DNA of 64,000 nucleotides, taken from assembly GCA_934045075.1 (NCBI GenBank), contig OW203724.1, positions 1,108,501 through 1,172,500 of the forward strand, written 5' to 3'. Shown piece by piece: positions 50,225 to 60,934 of the stretch. The notes below the pieces were generated by a model, which was not told where the DNA came from, did not search any database, and saw only the letters and a list, made by a program, of their open reading frames with translations. Source of the stretch: Yponomeuta sedellus. Lineage: Eukaryota; Arthropoda; Insecta; Lepidoptera; Yponomeutidae. Every line of letters starts with the position of its first letter. Within the stretch, counting starts at the first letter, position 1. A program made the translations under genes and the position numbers.

Positions 50225-50670
50225 GATGGTAACAAATTCAAAGTAACACTACACATACTTCTCAAGGACCTCATTTCTACTGCATTAATTCTACTTTCTT
50301 GCTTCTTTTGCCACACCAAGTCTCGCTACCATTCGCTAGTGTTATGACCAGCACACCATTATGAATAGCCAATCTAGCTCTTTTGGAGATGTTTCGGCTG
50401 CACACAATGGAGTGCAAGGCACCGTTTACACAATTTCCCGCTTTTACTCTTCTTTCTATATCACCTTCACACTTTTTATCCCTCGTAAACAGGCTCCCCA
50501 AATAGACAATCCTTTTACTTTTTCCACTCTTTCGCCTCTAATAATTGTTATCTTGCACTCAGTCATTTCATCATCTTTTTCAAAGACCAGTACTTTCGTC
50601 TTACTCACATTAATGTTCATACCTTTCCTTTTAAACGCCTCATCGATTACTGTGACTTGAGTCTGCAGAA
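50225..50670 (-). pseudogene. LINE reverse-transcriptase fragment (late RT/thumb region)
   Basis: The minus strand reads LQTQVTVIDEAFKRKGMNIN, VSKTKVLVFEKDDEMTECK, ITIIRGERVEKVK, then after a frameshift GSLFTRDKKCEGDIERRVKA, GNCVNGALHS and SKRARLAIHNGVLV. This is the segment following the catalytic YADD block in RT-bearing LINEs. The copy has at least one frameshift and is 5'-truncated. Confidence 0.75.
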
Positions 50671-50839
50671 CATAATTACAAATTAATAAAATGTTTAGAA
50701 TATATTAATATTCATAACAGTTTAATATTGCTGGACAGCAACTTCTCGAGATAAACTCACAGATATAAAATTTGATAAAGGCACAATGTTATTGCTAATT
50801 GCAGATAAACAAAACGATTTTTTTAATTAGCTTATAAAG

Positions 50840-50965
50840 ACCCACTGCATGGTACAGGCCTCCTCTGAGAGAGAGATCTACGGCCTTAATTACCGCGCCC
50901 ACCGCGGACCAACAATTTCCAGCGCTGAGATACGTGGGACACTCAGAAAGCTTTGAGAAACTAAA
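50840..50965 (-). mobile_element. SINE family B, 3' part, reverse
   Basis: ACTGCATGGTACAGGCCTCC, TTAATTACCGCGCCCACCGC, and GGACCAACAATTTCCAGCGC. Confidence 0.55.
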
Positions 50966-50995
50966 AAACTAACTACTATGAAAAAAATATTTTTA

Positions 50996-51650
50996 TTAAA
51001 TCTTTTCAAAGAACTCTCCAACAGCCTCTATACAAAGTTTCATGCGTCTAAACCAATTTTCAAAACATTTTTCCAAGTTCTCCGCAGACACCTCTTTCAC
51101 GGCCTTCTCAAACGCTGCTAGCGCGTCTTCCGGCGATGAAAACTGTATCCCTTTGAGCAGATTTTTAATTTTAGGGAATAAAAAAAAGTCACGCGGAGCC
51201 AAATCAGGACTTTAAGGTGGGTGTCCCAAGACTCTGACCGGTGTGGAGTCCATGAAGTCCCTCGTTTTGATCGCAGAGTGCGCGGGCGCGTTGTCGTGGT
51301 GAAGAAGGACCCCGCGGAGCCCGGTGTTCGGTCGCTTGTTGCTCAATTCAGAAAAAACTTCTGGCAGGCATTTTGTGCTATACCATTCAGCGTTGATGCT
51401 GCTTTAGTCTCGAAGTGGAATTGAAATTAGGTACCCCGTCAAAGTGAAGAAACTAGCGATCAAAATTTTTCCTGCGCCCCTCGATCGCTTCACTTTCGTA
51501 GGCGTTGGTTCATTTTGAAACAGCCAAACTGTCGACTGATGCTTTGTTTCTGGATCATATTTATAAATCCAGGATTCGTCACCTGTCAAAATGTCGTAAA
51601 CGCGCCGTGACGAGCCAGCATCAAATTTTTGTAACATATCACGGCACCAA
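50996..51650 (-). pseudogene. Mariner transposase, C-terminal two thirds
   Basis: Minus-strand blocks: WCRDMLQKFDAGSSRRVYDI, LTGDESWIYKYDPETKHQS (first catalytic Asp), then after a stop (about 51404) LHHDNAPAHSAIKTRDF (second Asp), and, after another stop, SPDLAPRDFFLFPKIKNLLK (third Asp), ending FFEKI at 50996. DD34D mariner. At least two in-frame stops make it dead. Its N-terminal third continues at 56623-56983, on the far side of the inserted retrotransposon. Confidence 0.85.
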
Positions 51651-52233
51651 GATTCATCGTGCGCGCGCCACTGTTTAGCAATCAACACATAGTATTTTTG
51701 CTCCGCGTTATTAAATTCTAATTCACCGCAAAAACGCCAATATAGCTACTAAAGTATTCACCACAATTTAGTGTAATCGTTGGTTTATAAGAAAGTGAAA
51801 TATAATCATCTATAATACACTCGTTCACTACAAATAAGCCGAAATAATAAACGAAGCCAACGGCTTACTGGACATAAACATAAACTGCGCGACGACCGGA
51901 GCGGGTGACTCACCGCCAACCGCCACCGACATCGCACGAACATCGAGCGTGCCCCGAGATACGTGCTGGCCCAACGGCCAATCTTCCGCCGCTTGCGTCG
52001 CTCGCTGCCGCCGGGGCGGGCGTCTACTCAAGATCAATACTGCACACCGCGGCCGCGGCGCGCCCCGTTCACACCACTTCAAACGGGCGTCTACTCGGGA
52101 TTGTTTTTACGGAATTGCTGAATATTCCACAGTCACAGTGGTGGAGGCGTTACAAACGTCGGTTCCAGACTACGCCGGTGGACAAGAACATTATTGTCTT
52201 TATTTCGATAATACATCGCCACCTTTAACGAAG

Positions 52234-53457
52234 ATGCAGAACTTCTTAGAAAACATTACGTTCCGCCGCCAGCGTAATCAATCTGAGTCAGATATTGTAA
52301 ACGAAAGCAACAACACAGAGCGGACACTAGATGGCACCTGCAACAGCCTTCCAAACATATCGGACGACGAAGAAATTAGCCACACTGTCAAACACTTGAA
52401 AGGTAAAATAGAAAAACTTACTCAAGAACTAAATAGCGCCCACGAAGAAATAACCTCACTAAACATAGAAAATAATCACTTGAAAACATTAAATAATGAA
52501 TTGATCAAGAAAAACGAACTATATAAAAAAGTTACGAGTTCACCATGCGGGAAAACACCAAAGACTACACCTAATAAAAAAATCACTCCTAAAGTACGTA
52601 AAAATGCCTTCAAAAATAAAGAAACACAAACCAATCAACGAGATATGCCTGACATGAATGTACTTAGTTCGGCAACTAATAACAAAAATACAACTCACTA
52701 CAAACATAAAGAAACGCATACAAACCAAAAAGATGTGAATAAAATCAGCTCAGAGCAAAAAAATAAGGAACAAACATTCGTAGCAAAATCAATGACACCT
52801 CAAACTATTAAGCAAAGTGTTGAAAACAATAAAAATATGCACAATAAAGAACAGAGTAAAATATGTTTACTGAGCAGCAACAAAACAAATAAGATACTCC
52901 AAATTGCTGAGAGCACCTTTCCAAACTTCAATATCATTCACCATCTGACCCCTGGAGCAGATTTAATGCATATGCTGGAAAACATCGAAACAACTGTAAA
53001 AGACTTGACAATGACTGATTTCTGCGTTATTTTGATCGGCAGTGAGGATTTCGAAACGACAAATAACTACATCGATATCATATACCATATACGAGAGAAA
53101 TTACGAAACATAAATCACACAAACATAATCATATGCTCTCCGACATTCCGCGTTGACAATTATTCAAATGTTTTTAACAGGAGAATAGAATTGTTTAATA
53201 GTCTTCTATACCTTGACTTGGAAGAACAACACCACGCCTATGCCATAGACTCGTGCCTAAACTTAATCTACGACAACAGCATGTTTTATCAACAAAGCGG
53301 ACATATTAACAACCACGGGATGAGGACTTTGTTCAACGATCTATCGTGCGCAATAAGTACAATTAAGGGGTACCAAGGCTACACATGCTTGAATACTGAT
53401 TACACCGAAGATACTGAGGATGACAGCATACAACCTATCCAGTTTTTTCGGATCTAA
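52234..53457 (+). CDS. Retrotransposon ORF1 (coiled coil plus SGNH-like domain)
   Basis: The frame is open from 51949, but I choose ATG 52234 (MQNFLENITFRRQRN), giving 407 residues, because upstream sequence is GC-rich leader. A Leu/Ile heptad coiled coil at about residues 50-100 (KGKIEKLTQELNSAHEEI) probably drives multimerisation. A Lys/Asn-rich linker carries a repeated KNKETQTNQRDM/KHKETHTNQKDV motif. Residues about 210-375 resemble an SGNH esterase fold (PGADLMHML, ILIGSEDF at the G-x-N-D block, then SGHINNHG at the H-L-N block). The GSED replaces the usual GxND, so catalysis is doubtful. Confidence 0.78.
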   Translation: MQNFLENITFRRQRNQSESDIVNESNNTERTLDGTCNSLPNISDDEEISHTVKHLKGKIEKLTQELNSAHEEITSLNIENNHLKTLNNELIKKNELYKKVTSSPCGKTPKTTPNKKITPKVRKNAFKNKETQTNQRDMPDMNVLSSATNNKNTTHYKHKETHTNQKDVNKISSEQKNKEQTFVAKSMTPQTIKQSVENNKNMHNKEQSKICLLSSNKTNKILQIAESTFPNFNIIHHLTPGADLMHMLENIETTVKDLTMTDFCVILIGSEDFETTNNYIDIIYHIREKLRNINHTNIIICSPTFRVDNYSNVFNRRIELFNSLLYLDLEEQHHAYAIDSCLNLIYDNSMFYQQSGHINNHGMRTLFNDLSCAISTIKGYQGYTCLNTDYTEDTEDDSIQPIQFFRI

Positions 53458-56302
53458 GCATGTATATATACTCCACCAGAATATAGCAGGTCTTCTTTCA
53501 AAATCGGACTTACTTACGATCTGCTTAGAAGAAATATTAGAGACACTGAATCAACGAGTTGATGTCCTTTGCGTAACAGAGCACTTCATGGCTTCAGATC
53601 AAGAAAAACTGCTTATAATTCCTAACTACCGCTTAGCTGCATGCTACAGCAGAGGGTTCACAAAAAGAGGAGGAGCTTGTATTTTGGTGACAAAAGAACT
53701 CCAGTACACAGAACTTATAGCTGTGTCCAAACTATCGGTAAGCGGCGTCATCGAATGTTGTGCAATAGAACTAACTGCCCATAACATTATGATAGTCTGT
53801 ATATATCGTGTACCAAGAACAACTAACTTAAACATATTTTTTGAACGGCTAGAATTAGTTATACAAGAAGTAAATAAAAAACGAAATAAGCGTGTTGTAA
53901 TTGCAGGAGACTTCAATATCGATATAATGAAAGAAAATAAGATCACACTGGAACTAAATTGCATTCTTCTTAATTATAACTTTAAATTGGAGATTCAGCA
54001 ACCAACACGTTTAAAAAGCAATACCTGTATTGATAATTTTGCTCATAATTGCCCACAAAAATGTAAATCACATGTCATAGAACTGGCTTTATCTGACCAC
54101 ACTGCCCAACTTTTAAAATTCCCTGTGAAACAAGTGTGTAATCTGCCATACTGGCGCACTAAAAGACGCGACTACAACACAGAAAATTTACTGAGATTTG
54201 AAGAGTGCATTAAAAACATACATTTTACTGATGTTCATGCTACCCAGGATCCCAATAAAGCATTTGATTTATTTATTGAAACTTTTAAGTTCTTCTACGA
54301 ACTCTGTTTTCCTTTTAAAACTGTAACTATAAAGACCAGTAAGAAGTCAAAATGGATATCACGAGGAATTATGCGCTGTAGTAAGAGGAAAAGGGAACTC
54401 CTGTGGAAATACAGACTGAAACCAACTTACGAAAATAAAATAGCCCTTAAAAAATACTCAAACATACTAAAACGTGTAATACGACTCACTCAACAGGCTC
54501 AAAACAATTATAAGATGAAAAACTCTGAGAATAAGTCGAAGACATCTTGGCAAATTATTAACAAGGCAAAATTAAACATACCTAAAGAGCCCATAACAAA
54601 AATTTGTGTAAACCAGAAAACAATAACCAACCCCAGTGAAATATCGAATGCATTCAACGATTTCTTTATTGACAAAGTGCAACCACTTCAAAATAAATTC
54701 AGTACTAGACACTTGGGTTCTAAAAGTGAATCTATGTTTATGACCCCCAGTATACCGGATGACATTATACTAATAATTAGGTCCCTTAAAAACAAGATGA
54801 GTGTTGGTTATGACGGGATATGCACCAAAGTGATTAAATTTGTCGCAAAACATATATCTAATCATTTAAGCTACATCATAAATCTGTGTGTAAGAGAGGG
54901 CATATTTCCTGATGGCTTAAAAACATCTATTATAAAACCGCAATTTAAAAAAAACGATAAGGAAGATATGAACTTTTACAGACCTATAGCACTAATTCCT
55001 ATCTTTTCTAAAGTATTTGAGAAGTTTATATATAATAGACTCTACGAGTATTTTGAAAAATACGAACTACTAATACCGGAACAAAAGGGATTTCGCAAGC
55101 ACATGACAATTAATATGGCAATCTATGACTTTTTAAAAATAATTATGACAAACGTAGATAATAAGAGAATGACATCAGCAATTTTTATGGACTTAACACA
55201 AGCATTTGATTACGTTAATTATGACATTTTACTTGATAAACTAAACTCTTATGGTATACGCGGTAATGTTTTAAATTTAATAAAATCATACTTAGGAAAT
55301 AGAACGCAAATGACGGAAATAACAAGGATAAATAAATTGACAAAAACGGAAGTAACGTATCGATCTAATGAACGCAGAATTGTGTACGGAGTACCACAAG
55401 GTAGCGTGTTAGGACCGCTACTTTTTATTATTTATATAAATGACCTGCCTAAATGTATTAACTACCCCATGAGCCTTTTTGCCGACGATAGTGCTGTAGT
55501 TATTGAAGATAGAGATACAGAGTTGTATGTAAATGACATCAATACGGCTTTAGGTAACGTAATTACTTGGCTTCTACATAATAACCTGAAAATTAACTTG
55601 AGTAAAACAATTATTATACAATTTAGTCAAAGAAATAAGATATTAGAAAATCTAACAGTTCAATATGAAGGCGAATGCATCAAACATTCTGAGACAACAA
55701 AGTTCCTAGGGCTATTAATCGATAGTAAACTTACATGGAAGCTACAAATTGAAGATTTAGCGAAACGAGTGAGTAGCTCCGCATATGCTCTTTACAAACT
55801 CTCTCATAGTGTCAACCCAGAAACCGTACTACTAGCCTATCATGGTTTAGTAGAATCCGCGCTTAGGTATGGAATAATCTTCTGGGGAAATTCGACGGAC
55901 AAGCACGTCATATTTAAAGCCCAGAAACGGTGCCTAAGATCAATGTGTGGTCTAAGGACAACAGATAGCTGCAAGCCTTTCTTTAAAAAACTCCGAGTAC
56001 TAACTTTACCATCGTTATATATATATGAGATAGCAATTTTTGTTAAAACAAACCAGGGTCGATTTGAACGTGCATGCGATTTAAATGGACGTAATCAACG
56101 AGATAACACACGACTTTGTCTAAATTTGGCTCACACGGCACTTATGAGCAAAAGTGTATTTTGTATGGCGCCAAAAATATTTAATAAAATTCCATTGTCA
56201 ATCAAACATCTAAAATTAAGTATATTTAAGAAAAAGCTCAAGAATCTACTAATAGACAAATGTTATTATACAATCAATGAATTTCTTGCTGACAAATTGT
56301 AA
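53420..56302 (+). CDS. Retrotransposon ORF2 (APE endonuclease and reverse transcriptase)
   Basis: 960 residues without stops. Endonuclease at about 15-235: QNIAGLLSK (N21), CVTEHF (E54), IAGDFNIDIM (D164/N166), ELALSDHTAQ (D226/H227), the full set of APE-type residues. Reverse transcriptase at about 450-760: FYRPIALIPIFSKVFEKF, FMDLTQAFDYVNYD (D591), YGVPQGSVLGPLLFIIYIND, LFADDSAVV (catalytic DD 689-690), NNLKINLSKT. C-terminal domain ends YYTINEFLADKL. ATG 53420 overlaps ORF1 by 38 bp in another frame, suggesting re-initiation or bypass for translation. The protein nicks DNA and primes cDNA on the element RNA. Confidence 0.92.
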   Translation: MTAYNLSSFFGSKHVYILHQNIAGLLSKSDLLTICLEEILETLNQRVDVLCVTEHFMASDQEKLLIIPNYRLAACYSRGFTKRGGACILVTKELQYTELIAVSKLSVSGVIECCAIELTAHNIMIVCIYRVPRTTNLNIFFERLELVIQEVNKKRNKRVVIAGDFNIDIMKENKITLELNCILLNYNFKLEIQQPTRLKSNTCIDNFAHNCPQKCKSHVIELALSDHTAQLLKFPVKQVCNLPYWRTKRRDYNTENLLRFEECIKNIHFTDVHATQDPNKAFDLFIETFKFFYELCFPFKTVTIKTSKKSKWISRGIMRCSKRKRELLWKYRLKPTYENKIALKKYSNILKRVIRLTQQAQNNYKMKNSENKSKTSWQIINKAKLNIPKEPITKICVNQKTITNPSEISNAFNDFFIDKVQPLQNKFSTRHLGSKSESMFMTPSIPDDIILIIRSLKNKMSVGYDGICTKVIKFVAKHISNHLSYIINLCVREGIFPDGLKTSIIKPQFKKNDKEDMNFYRPIALIPIFSKVFEKFIYNRLYEYFEKYELLIPEQKGFRKHMTINMAIYDFLKIIMTNVDNKRMTSAIFMDLTQAFDYVNYDILLDKLNSYGIRGNVLNLIKSYLGNRTQMTEITRINKLTKTEVTYRSNERRIVYGVPQGSVLGPLLFIIYINDLPKCINYPMSLFADDSAVVIEDRDTELYVNDINTALGNVITWLLHNNLKINLSKTIIIQFSQRNKILENLTVQYEGECIKHSETTKFLGLLIDSKLTWKLQIEDLAKRVSSSAYALYKLSHSVNPETVLLAYHGLVESALRYGIIFWGNSTDKHVIFKAQKRCLRSMCGLRTTDSCKPFFKKLRVLTLPSLYIYEIAIFVKTNQGRFERACDLNGRNQRDNTRLCLNLAHTALMSKSVFCMAPKIFNKIPLSIKHLKLSIFKKKLKNLLIDKCYYTINEFLADKL

Positions 56303-56622
56303 ATTTAATGTAACCATATCATTTTGACATTTAATGTATTCTGTATTCACATTACCCTTATCAATTACTGTAACATAATTTGACATTAATGTATTATTTG
56401 AGACGCACATTGCAATAAGATTGAGCTTAATTACGTCCTATTTAAGATGTACCTGCATAAGATATAGACTACTTACTGTTATTATTTGAATTAAGATAAG
56501 CTCAACATTTGTATGCCGAAATGGCAAAACACGAAGATCTTTGTTATATTGTACCATCTGCATGTTTGTAATACTCGTGTTTATACAAATAAATCGAATT
56601 GAATTGAATTGAATTGAATTGA

Positions 56623-56983
56623 ACCAATCCACACGGGCTTGCTTCTGAGTTTCGGTAAGGTTGTGCGGCACCCAGCGGGAAACTATTCTCCTTACGCGAA
56701 GGTGCTCGTGCAAAATCTTGTGAACACTTCCTGAACCAATCTGCAGTGTATGCTGTAACTCTTTGTACGTAATTCATCTGTTTTCTTGAATTAATTTTTT
56801 TACTGCCAGCACATTTTCGTCGGTGACAGCCGTTGTAAGGCGACCGCGTATGAACTCGCTATACCAGCGGTAGATGATTACTTTTTGCAGTGCTTTTGCA
56901 GGTCCTTCATCTATAAAAGCAATTCGAAGTCGATCAAATTACTCATCAGGTTTTAAGCCACATTTGAAATCGTAAAAAATCAT
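56623..56983 (-). pseudogene. Mariner transposase, N-terminal third
   Basis: Minus strand from ATG 56983: MIFYDFKCGLKPDE, stop, FDRLRIAFIDEGPAKALQK, VIIYRWYSEFIRGRLTT, DENVLAVKKLIQENR, stop, ITYKELQHTLQIGSGSVHKI, RWVPHNLTETQKQARVDW. Helix-turn-helix and WVPHxL motif of mariner are clear; two in-frame stops. The frame ends exactly where the retrotransposon tail begins and resumes at 51650. Confidence 0.85.
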
Positions 56984-57159
56984 AGCAAGAAAATGTTCTT
57001 GATGCCGATCGATTTTTTAATGAGACAAGAAAATTTGAATTGGCTCTCAAAAAAATGCGGAGGGAAATTTGAAAATCAAACAGTAGTATTTTTACTTTTC
57101 AATAATCGACGAATATTTTTCAAAACAATTACAAGTGGCCAGTTGGTAACTAGCCAGTG
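56984..57159. other. Sequence upstream of the mariner frame
   Basis: Presumably mariner 5' UTR and terminal repeat; I could not define a TIR. Confidence 0.35.
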
Positions 57160-57595
57160 TCGGCTAGGTCTACCTCACGATGGGCTGGTTGAGAGAGCGG
57201 AATGGGAGGTGATGTTAATGGACTTACTTGGTGATGGTGGATGATGGCTCGCTTTAGCTGTTGGGCAGATGATGAGCGGTGATGGATGAGCTGATGCGTC
57301 CAGCGCACGGAGAACACTCCTGCACTGCTCGCTTATAGTCTAATATTGCTCTTTGAGCTGATAAAGTTAATTAGTCACCAAATGTCTATCACTTCACGAG
57401 AACTCGAGCACTTATCACGCGCGTATGTCACCGTGCGAATGTGTGTGCAGATGGATGGATAATTAGTAGCGAGCGAGCGGCACGAGCGACGGCACCGGAA
57501 CGACACAGAATAATGAACGATGAGTGACCACAGATTCATGATTACGTCGCGCGATCGATTCTCGCGCGAACACCAGTGTCTTATACATTTTCGAA
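57160..57595 (-). other. CpG-containing leader-like sequence
   Basis: On the minus strand this reads like a promoter or LTR leader (GAGAATCGATCGCGCGACGT, repeated GCTCGCTCGC, ATCCACCATCACCAAGTAAG with a GTAAGT donor at about 57231). No ORF of known type. It could be a solo LTR or an unrelated 5' exon; not resolved. Confidence 0.3.
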
Positions 57596-57599
57596 AAAC

Positions 57600-57690
57600 T
57601 TTCTGAGTAGCCTGGTACTTGAACACCTTAGACACTCAAGTTCCCTCACGATGTTATCCTTCGCAGTTAACAAGTCCTTTGCCCCACAAT
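57600..57690 (-). mobile_element. SINE family B fragment, reverse
   Basis: TGAACACCTTAGACACTCAA and TCACGATGTTATCCTTCGCA. Confidence 0.5.
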
Positions 57691-57836
57691 AATCGGCTTT
57701 CTATCATAACTTGGGTAGAGATATTCCCCTGTTTTTTATTTATTTCAGTCTATTTATCGGGAATTCGAGTTATTCGCTTTTCTTTCATAAAAACTAAGCA
57801 AATGAAGTGTGGCTACATTTCCGAAGTGTAGTACTC

Positions 57837-57992
57837 GCGTAAGGCCCGCCACTGTCTTACGATTCTCCGCCAACCCGGACTCGGCCCCTGTGGTGGAAAA
57901 CACCCCAGGTCTTGGATGTTTATATGTTTGTCACGTCGCTGTTTCTGGTTCACACGACTCAGAGTATCCTAGTGTGGGACCAGAGCAATGTA
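57837..57992 (+). mobile_element. 5S-like SINE tip joined to SINE family A fragment
   Basis: 57837-57896 (AAGGCCCGCCACTGTCTTAC, TCGGCCCCTGTGGTGG) is family C. 57903-57992 (CCAGGTCTTGGATGTTTATA, GCTGTTTCTGGTTCACACGA) is family A. Confidence 0.6.
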
Positions 57993-58734
57993 TGTGATAA
58001 AAAAAGATCGGAACGTAACGGAGTGTAATGATTGATGAAAATGGAGAAAAAGCATTTTTATTCAGTGGAGCGGTGTGTTTATAAACTTTTTTTCTGTCGC
58101 AATTTTTTAAAGCAAGCGTGCCTTCAAATGCAATTTGTCTGCAGTCGCTGTGAAGGAGGTACAGCGACCGCACTCCGACGCTGCGCAGGCCGACGCCTCA
58201 GCCCCGACTCCGCATCGCTACCGACTGCTGCTGGGAAGCGCTGCACTGCTCCTCCGCTATACTCGTAACTTTTGAGATTCCCCAGCAGAGCTGTCGGCAA
58301 CTTTTACGGGAAATGTTTTCGAAGAATGTGTCAAAGTACGTACCTATTTCATACTAAAGTATTTGAGTTTGAAATTATGTTCACTTCACCGCAATAGTGT
58401 GGTAGGAATATTGCTTTCAGTGCGGAATGCAATACTATGTTTTTTTTTATTCGGTTCGGGGTCCTCAAGTTTTGTCAAGTCCAAAAAGTCTCTGTTTCAT
58501 AAATGTCGCTTTGTTTTTTTTTTGTTAGAGACTGCACTCCAAGTTTGATTTTTTTATGAATAGGTACCGGTAGAGCGAAAACAAAACAAAACCTTTACAA
58601 AATCACGTATATTTTATGGACACCTTTTTTTAATATAATTGTATTGCTTTATATTATAGACACTTTGTAAATATACAGTTTAACTGATGTCCGCAGCCAC
58701 ACATAATTAAATTACCTACGTCTTCTGCATCAAC
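57993..58734. other. Unannotated stretch
   Basis: Short frames on both strands around 58030-58270 have no motif. A GC-rich patch at 58150-58260 is unexplained. Confidence 0.45.
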
Positions 58735-58800
58735 GTAATGAGATGATTTGTACAGCGTCCAGTGGCACCTTTCGATCACACTAGGTACTAGGTGACACCG
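58735..58800 (+). repeat. Repeat family D fragment
   Basis: AATGAGATGATTTGTACAGC and GTCCAGTGGCACCTTTCGAT. Confidence 0.5.
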
Positions 58801-58914
58801 AATTCGATTGACAAATTTTAAGACAGCATTCTTACTATGCATTAGAAACTCATGGAGCATTTGAAAAAAAAGGCGCGTCATAAATAATATTAAAAACATA
58901 TATATGGGAACAAA

Positions 58915-59035
58915 AAAAAAAACCAAGGTCTTGGATGTTTACATGTTTGTGATGTCGTTGTTTCTGGTTCCCACGACACAGGGTATCCTAGTGTGGGGCC
59001 AGAAGCAATGTATGTAAATGTTATGTTATATCGAG
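58915..59035 (+). mobile_element. SINE family A, head missing
   Basis: AAGGTCTTGGATGTTTACAT to GTATGTAAATGTTATGTTAT; preceded by an A-run. Confidence 0.65.
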
Positions 59036-59712
59036 GCTACATAAAAAAATGCTGTCATTCATAATCTAAAGTATATTCTCTCAACATTTTGGCAATAGAA
59101 TTCAAAGTCACCCCGTAGGGAGAAGGAACCACTCAGGCACTGGGACATAATTAACTGAAAACTGAAGTTACAGAAAAGAAATGGTATACCCCAAGTGTCA
59201 TGAGGAAGTGTCAAAAATTACTATCCTACAGAACAGACCCTTTCATTACACTGTAATAGAATTTCTTGATAATATGCCGTGCTCATAAATAGTTATAAAT
59301 TAAAATGGTTTAATCGCGTACGTTTTACGTAATAAATAATCCACAGGTGACAACAGACAATTATATTATCAAAAACGATTATAGTTATATCAAATGTGAG
59401 TGAAAGTATTGTGCACGCCTTTCTAAACTGATCAATTATTATTATATTTATTGAGCTATCAATAAGTGTTTTTTGGGCTTGCCAAGTTATGCAAAGATAG
59501 CGTTGCTTCACTCCATAACCCCTCTTCTGGCACTGTCTTCTCATCTCTAGTAGTGTCTGGGGCGCGAGAAATAGACAAGGCAACGGCTCATCCCGCTATC
59601 ATCCTCTGCGTAAGATTGATTCTGTGTCTCATTTTTCAAAAAAATAGACAGAATCTTATGTAAAGCTTCATTAGACGCTACTGGAGCTTATTAAGGGCCA
59701 TGCGTCTTATAC
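59036..59712. other. Unannotated stretch
   Basis: A 96-codon minus frame (59293-59583) shows no motif. Nothing firm. Confidence 0.4.
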
Positions 59713-59895
59713 TATTAACAGACGCTCGAACTTGGTATAATCCAAACAGCGGATTCGGCGCACTCCGTACCATATCCGTTTCTTCTGGAAAGTTGTCTGC
59801 CGAAGACAATTATTAGTACTATGTCGTAATCGCTCGGTCCGATGGTACGCCCAATCCGCTGTCCGGCCCGTACCAAGTTCGATCGCCTGTTAATA
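59713..59895. mobile_element. MITE, 183 bp, with 25-bp TIRs
   Basis: The left TIR at 59713-59737 (AACAGACGCTCGAACTTGG) pairs with the right TIR at 59871-59895 with 2 mismatches in 25. A second inner inverted pair (CAGCGGATTCGG against CCAATCCGCTG) follows. TACTATTA lies next to both ends but is partly inside the TIR, so the target duplication is ambiguous. Confidence 0.7.
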
Positions 59896-60934
59896 CTATT
59901 AGAAACCTAGTGCACTGGATTAGTTTATACCTATTTGAGGTTCAAAATTGTGGTCCGTGACCTTGGTATATACGTAGGTACTTGACTCTCTACGTCTTCA
60001 CAGGGTGTTTTCATTTGTTTAATAATAATATGCTATAACAGTATATACACCTACCCACATATTTTGCTATAACTTACTTGTTAACTATATTTTTATGTGT
60101 CTCATAATAAGAGAGAAATTGTACCTAATTTACTTTTCTACGTATCCTTAACTCCTTAGCAAATATTATTGTATTATTCAAATAAAATACAAAAGTGTTC
60201 ACACTTTTTAATTATACATAGTTTTGGCAGCTTTTGTAATAATAGTAAGCATAAAATTATCGGCAATTAAGAAATATAAATGAGTGATGTGTTACCTATT
60301 GTAAATTAAAAGACCGCCCATGATATTTACCCCCGTTTTCAGATTTGAATAATTGACGATAAGGAGTAACACAATATTAACCTTTTCTTTACCCTCCAGA
60401 AAAACCTCTTTTTTTTCTCAAATCAGATTTTGGACAATAATATCAATCATTTAAGACTATTATCAAAACTTATTAAATAGGTAGACGATCAATGCTAATG
60501 ATTTCAAAATCTGCGCGCTGCTTTCAATGTCGTGTTTCATTGTTTTAAGATACAAATAATAACAAATGTGTAAAATTTTATAGAAACACGTTTTCCCAGT
60601 AACATAGCATACCTTATTTAATTATTTCAATGCATAGCTGTGTTAAAGTCTTTTAAAAACAGAGGTACTTAAGAAGTTGTAAAATAGTTGTGTACTAGAA
60701 GAGTATTTTCGATATAATTAGCAGAGTGTTTTGAAATGCAAGATATTATATTAGTTGTAAAGGCCAGAAGAATTGTATTTCGTACTTTTTACTTGCAGAT
60801 AAACGAATAAAATAATACGCCTGAATAAAATTCGAAAACACCTAATTTGAAAAGAAGCGTAGGTATACAATTACGATTTCGGACACAGTGCGTTTGACTC
60901 GACGCAACGCGCGACCGCTTCATCGCCTTTGTTC
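59896..60934. other. AT-rich, nothing recognised
   Basis: About 1 kb without frames, RNA or repeats I can name. Confidence 0.5.

Larger units (their letters stand above)
51651..56622 (+). mobile_element. Full-length non-LTR retrotransposon (CR1/jockey superfamily)
   Basis: About 4.97 kb inserted in the mariner between the codons for RVDW and CRDM. ACCAA occurs on both sides (51646-51650, 56623-56627), a short possible target duplication. A 5' UTR (51651-52233, with a duplicated GGGCGTCTACTC) precedes ORF1 and ORF2, which overlap by 38 bp. The 3' UTR ends in AAATAAATCGAATTGAATTG, a GAATT-repeat tail. ORF1 with a coiled coil and esterase-like domain plus an APE endonuclease/RT ORF2 fits CR1-like or Daphne-like clades; exact clade is not settled. 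Both frames are open, so it may be young and competent. Confidence 0.88.

Noticed and set aside
53644..53964. Minus-strand 106-residue frame inside ORF2
   Set aside because: Antisense shadow of the endonuclease domain.
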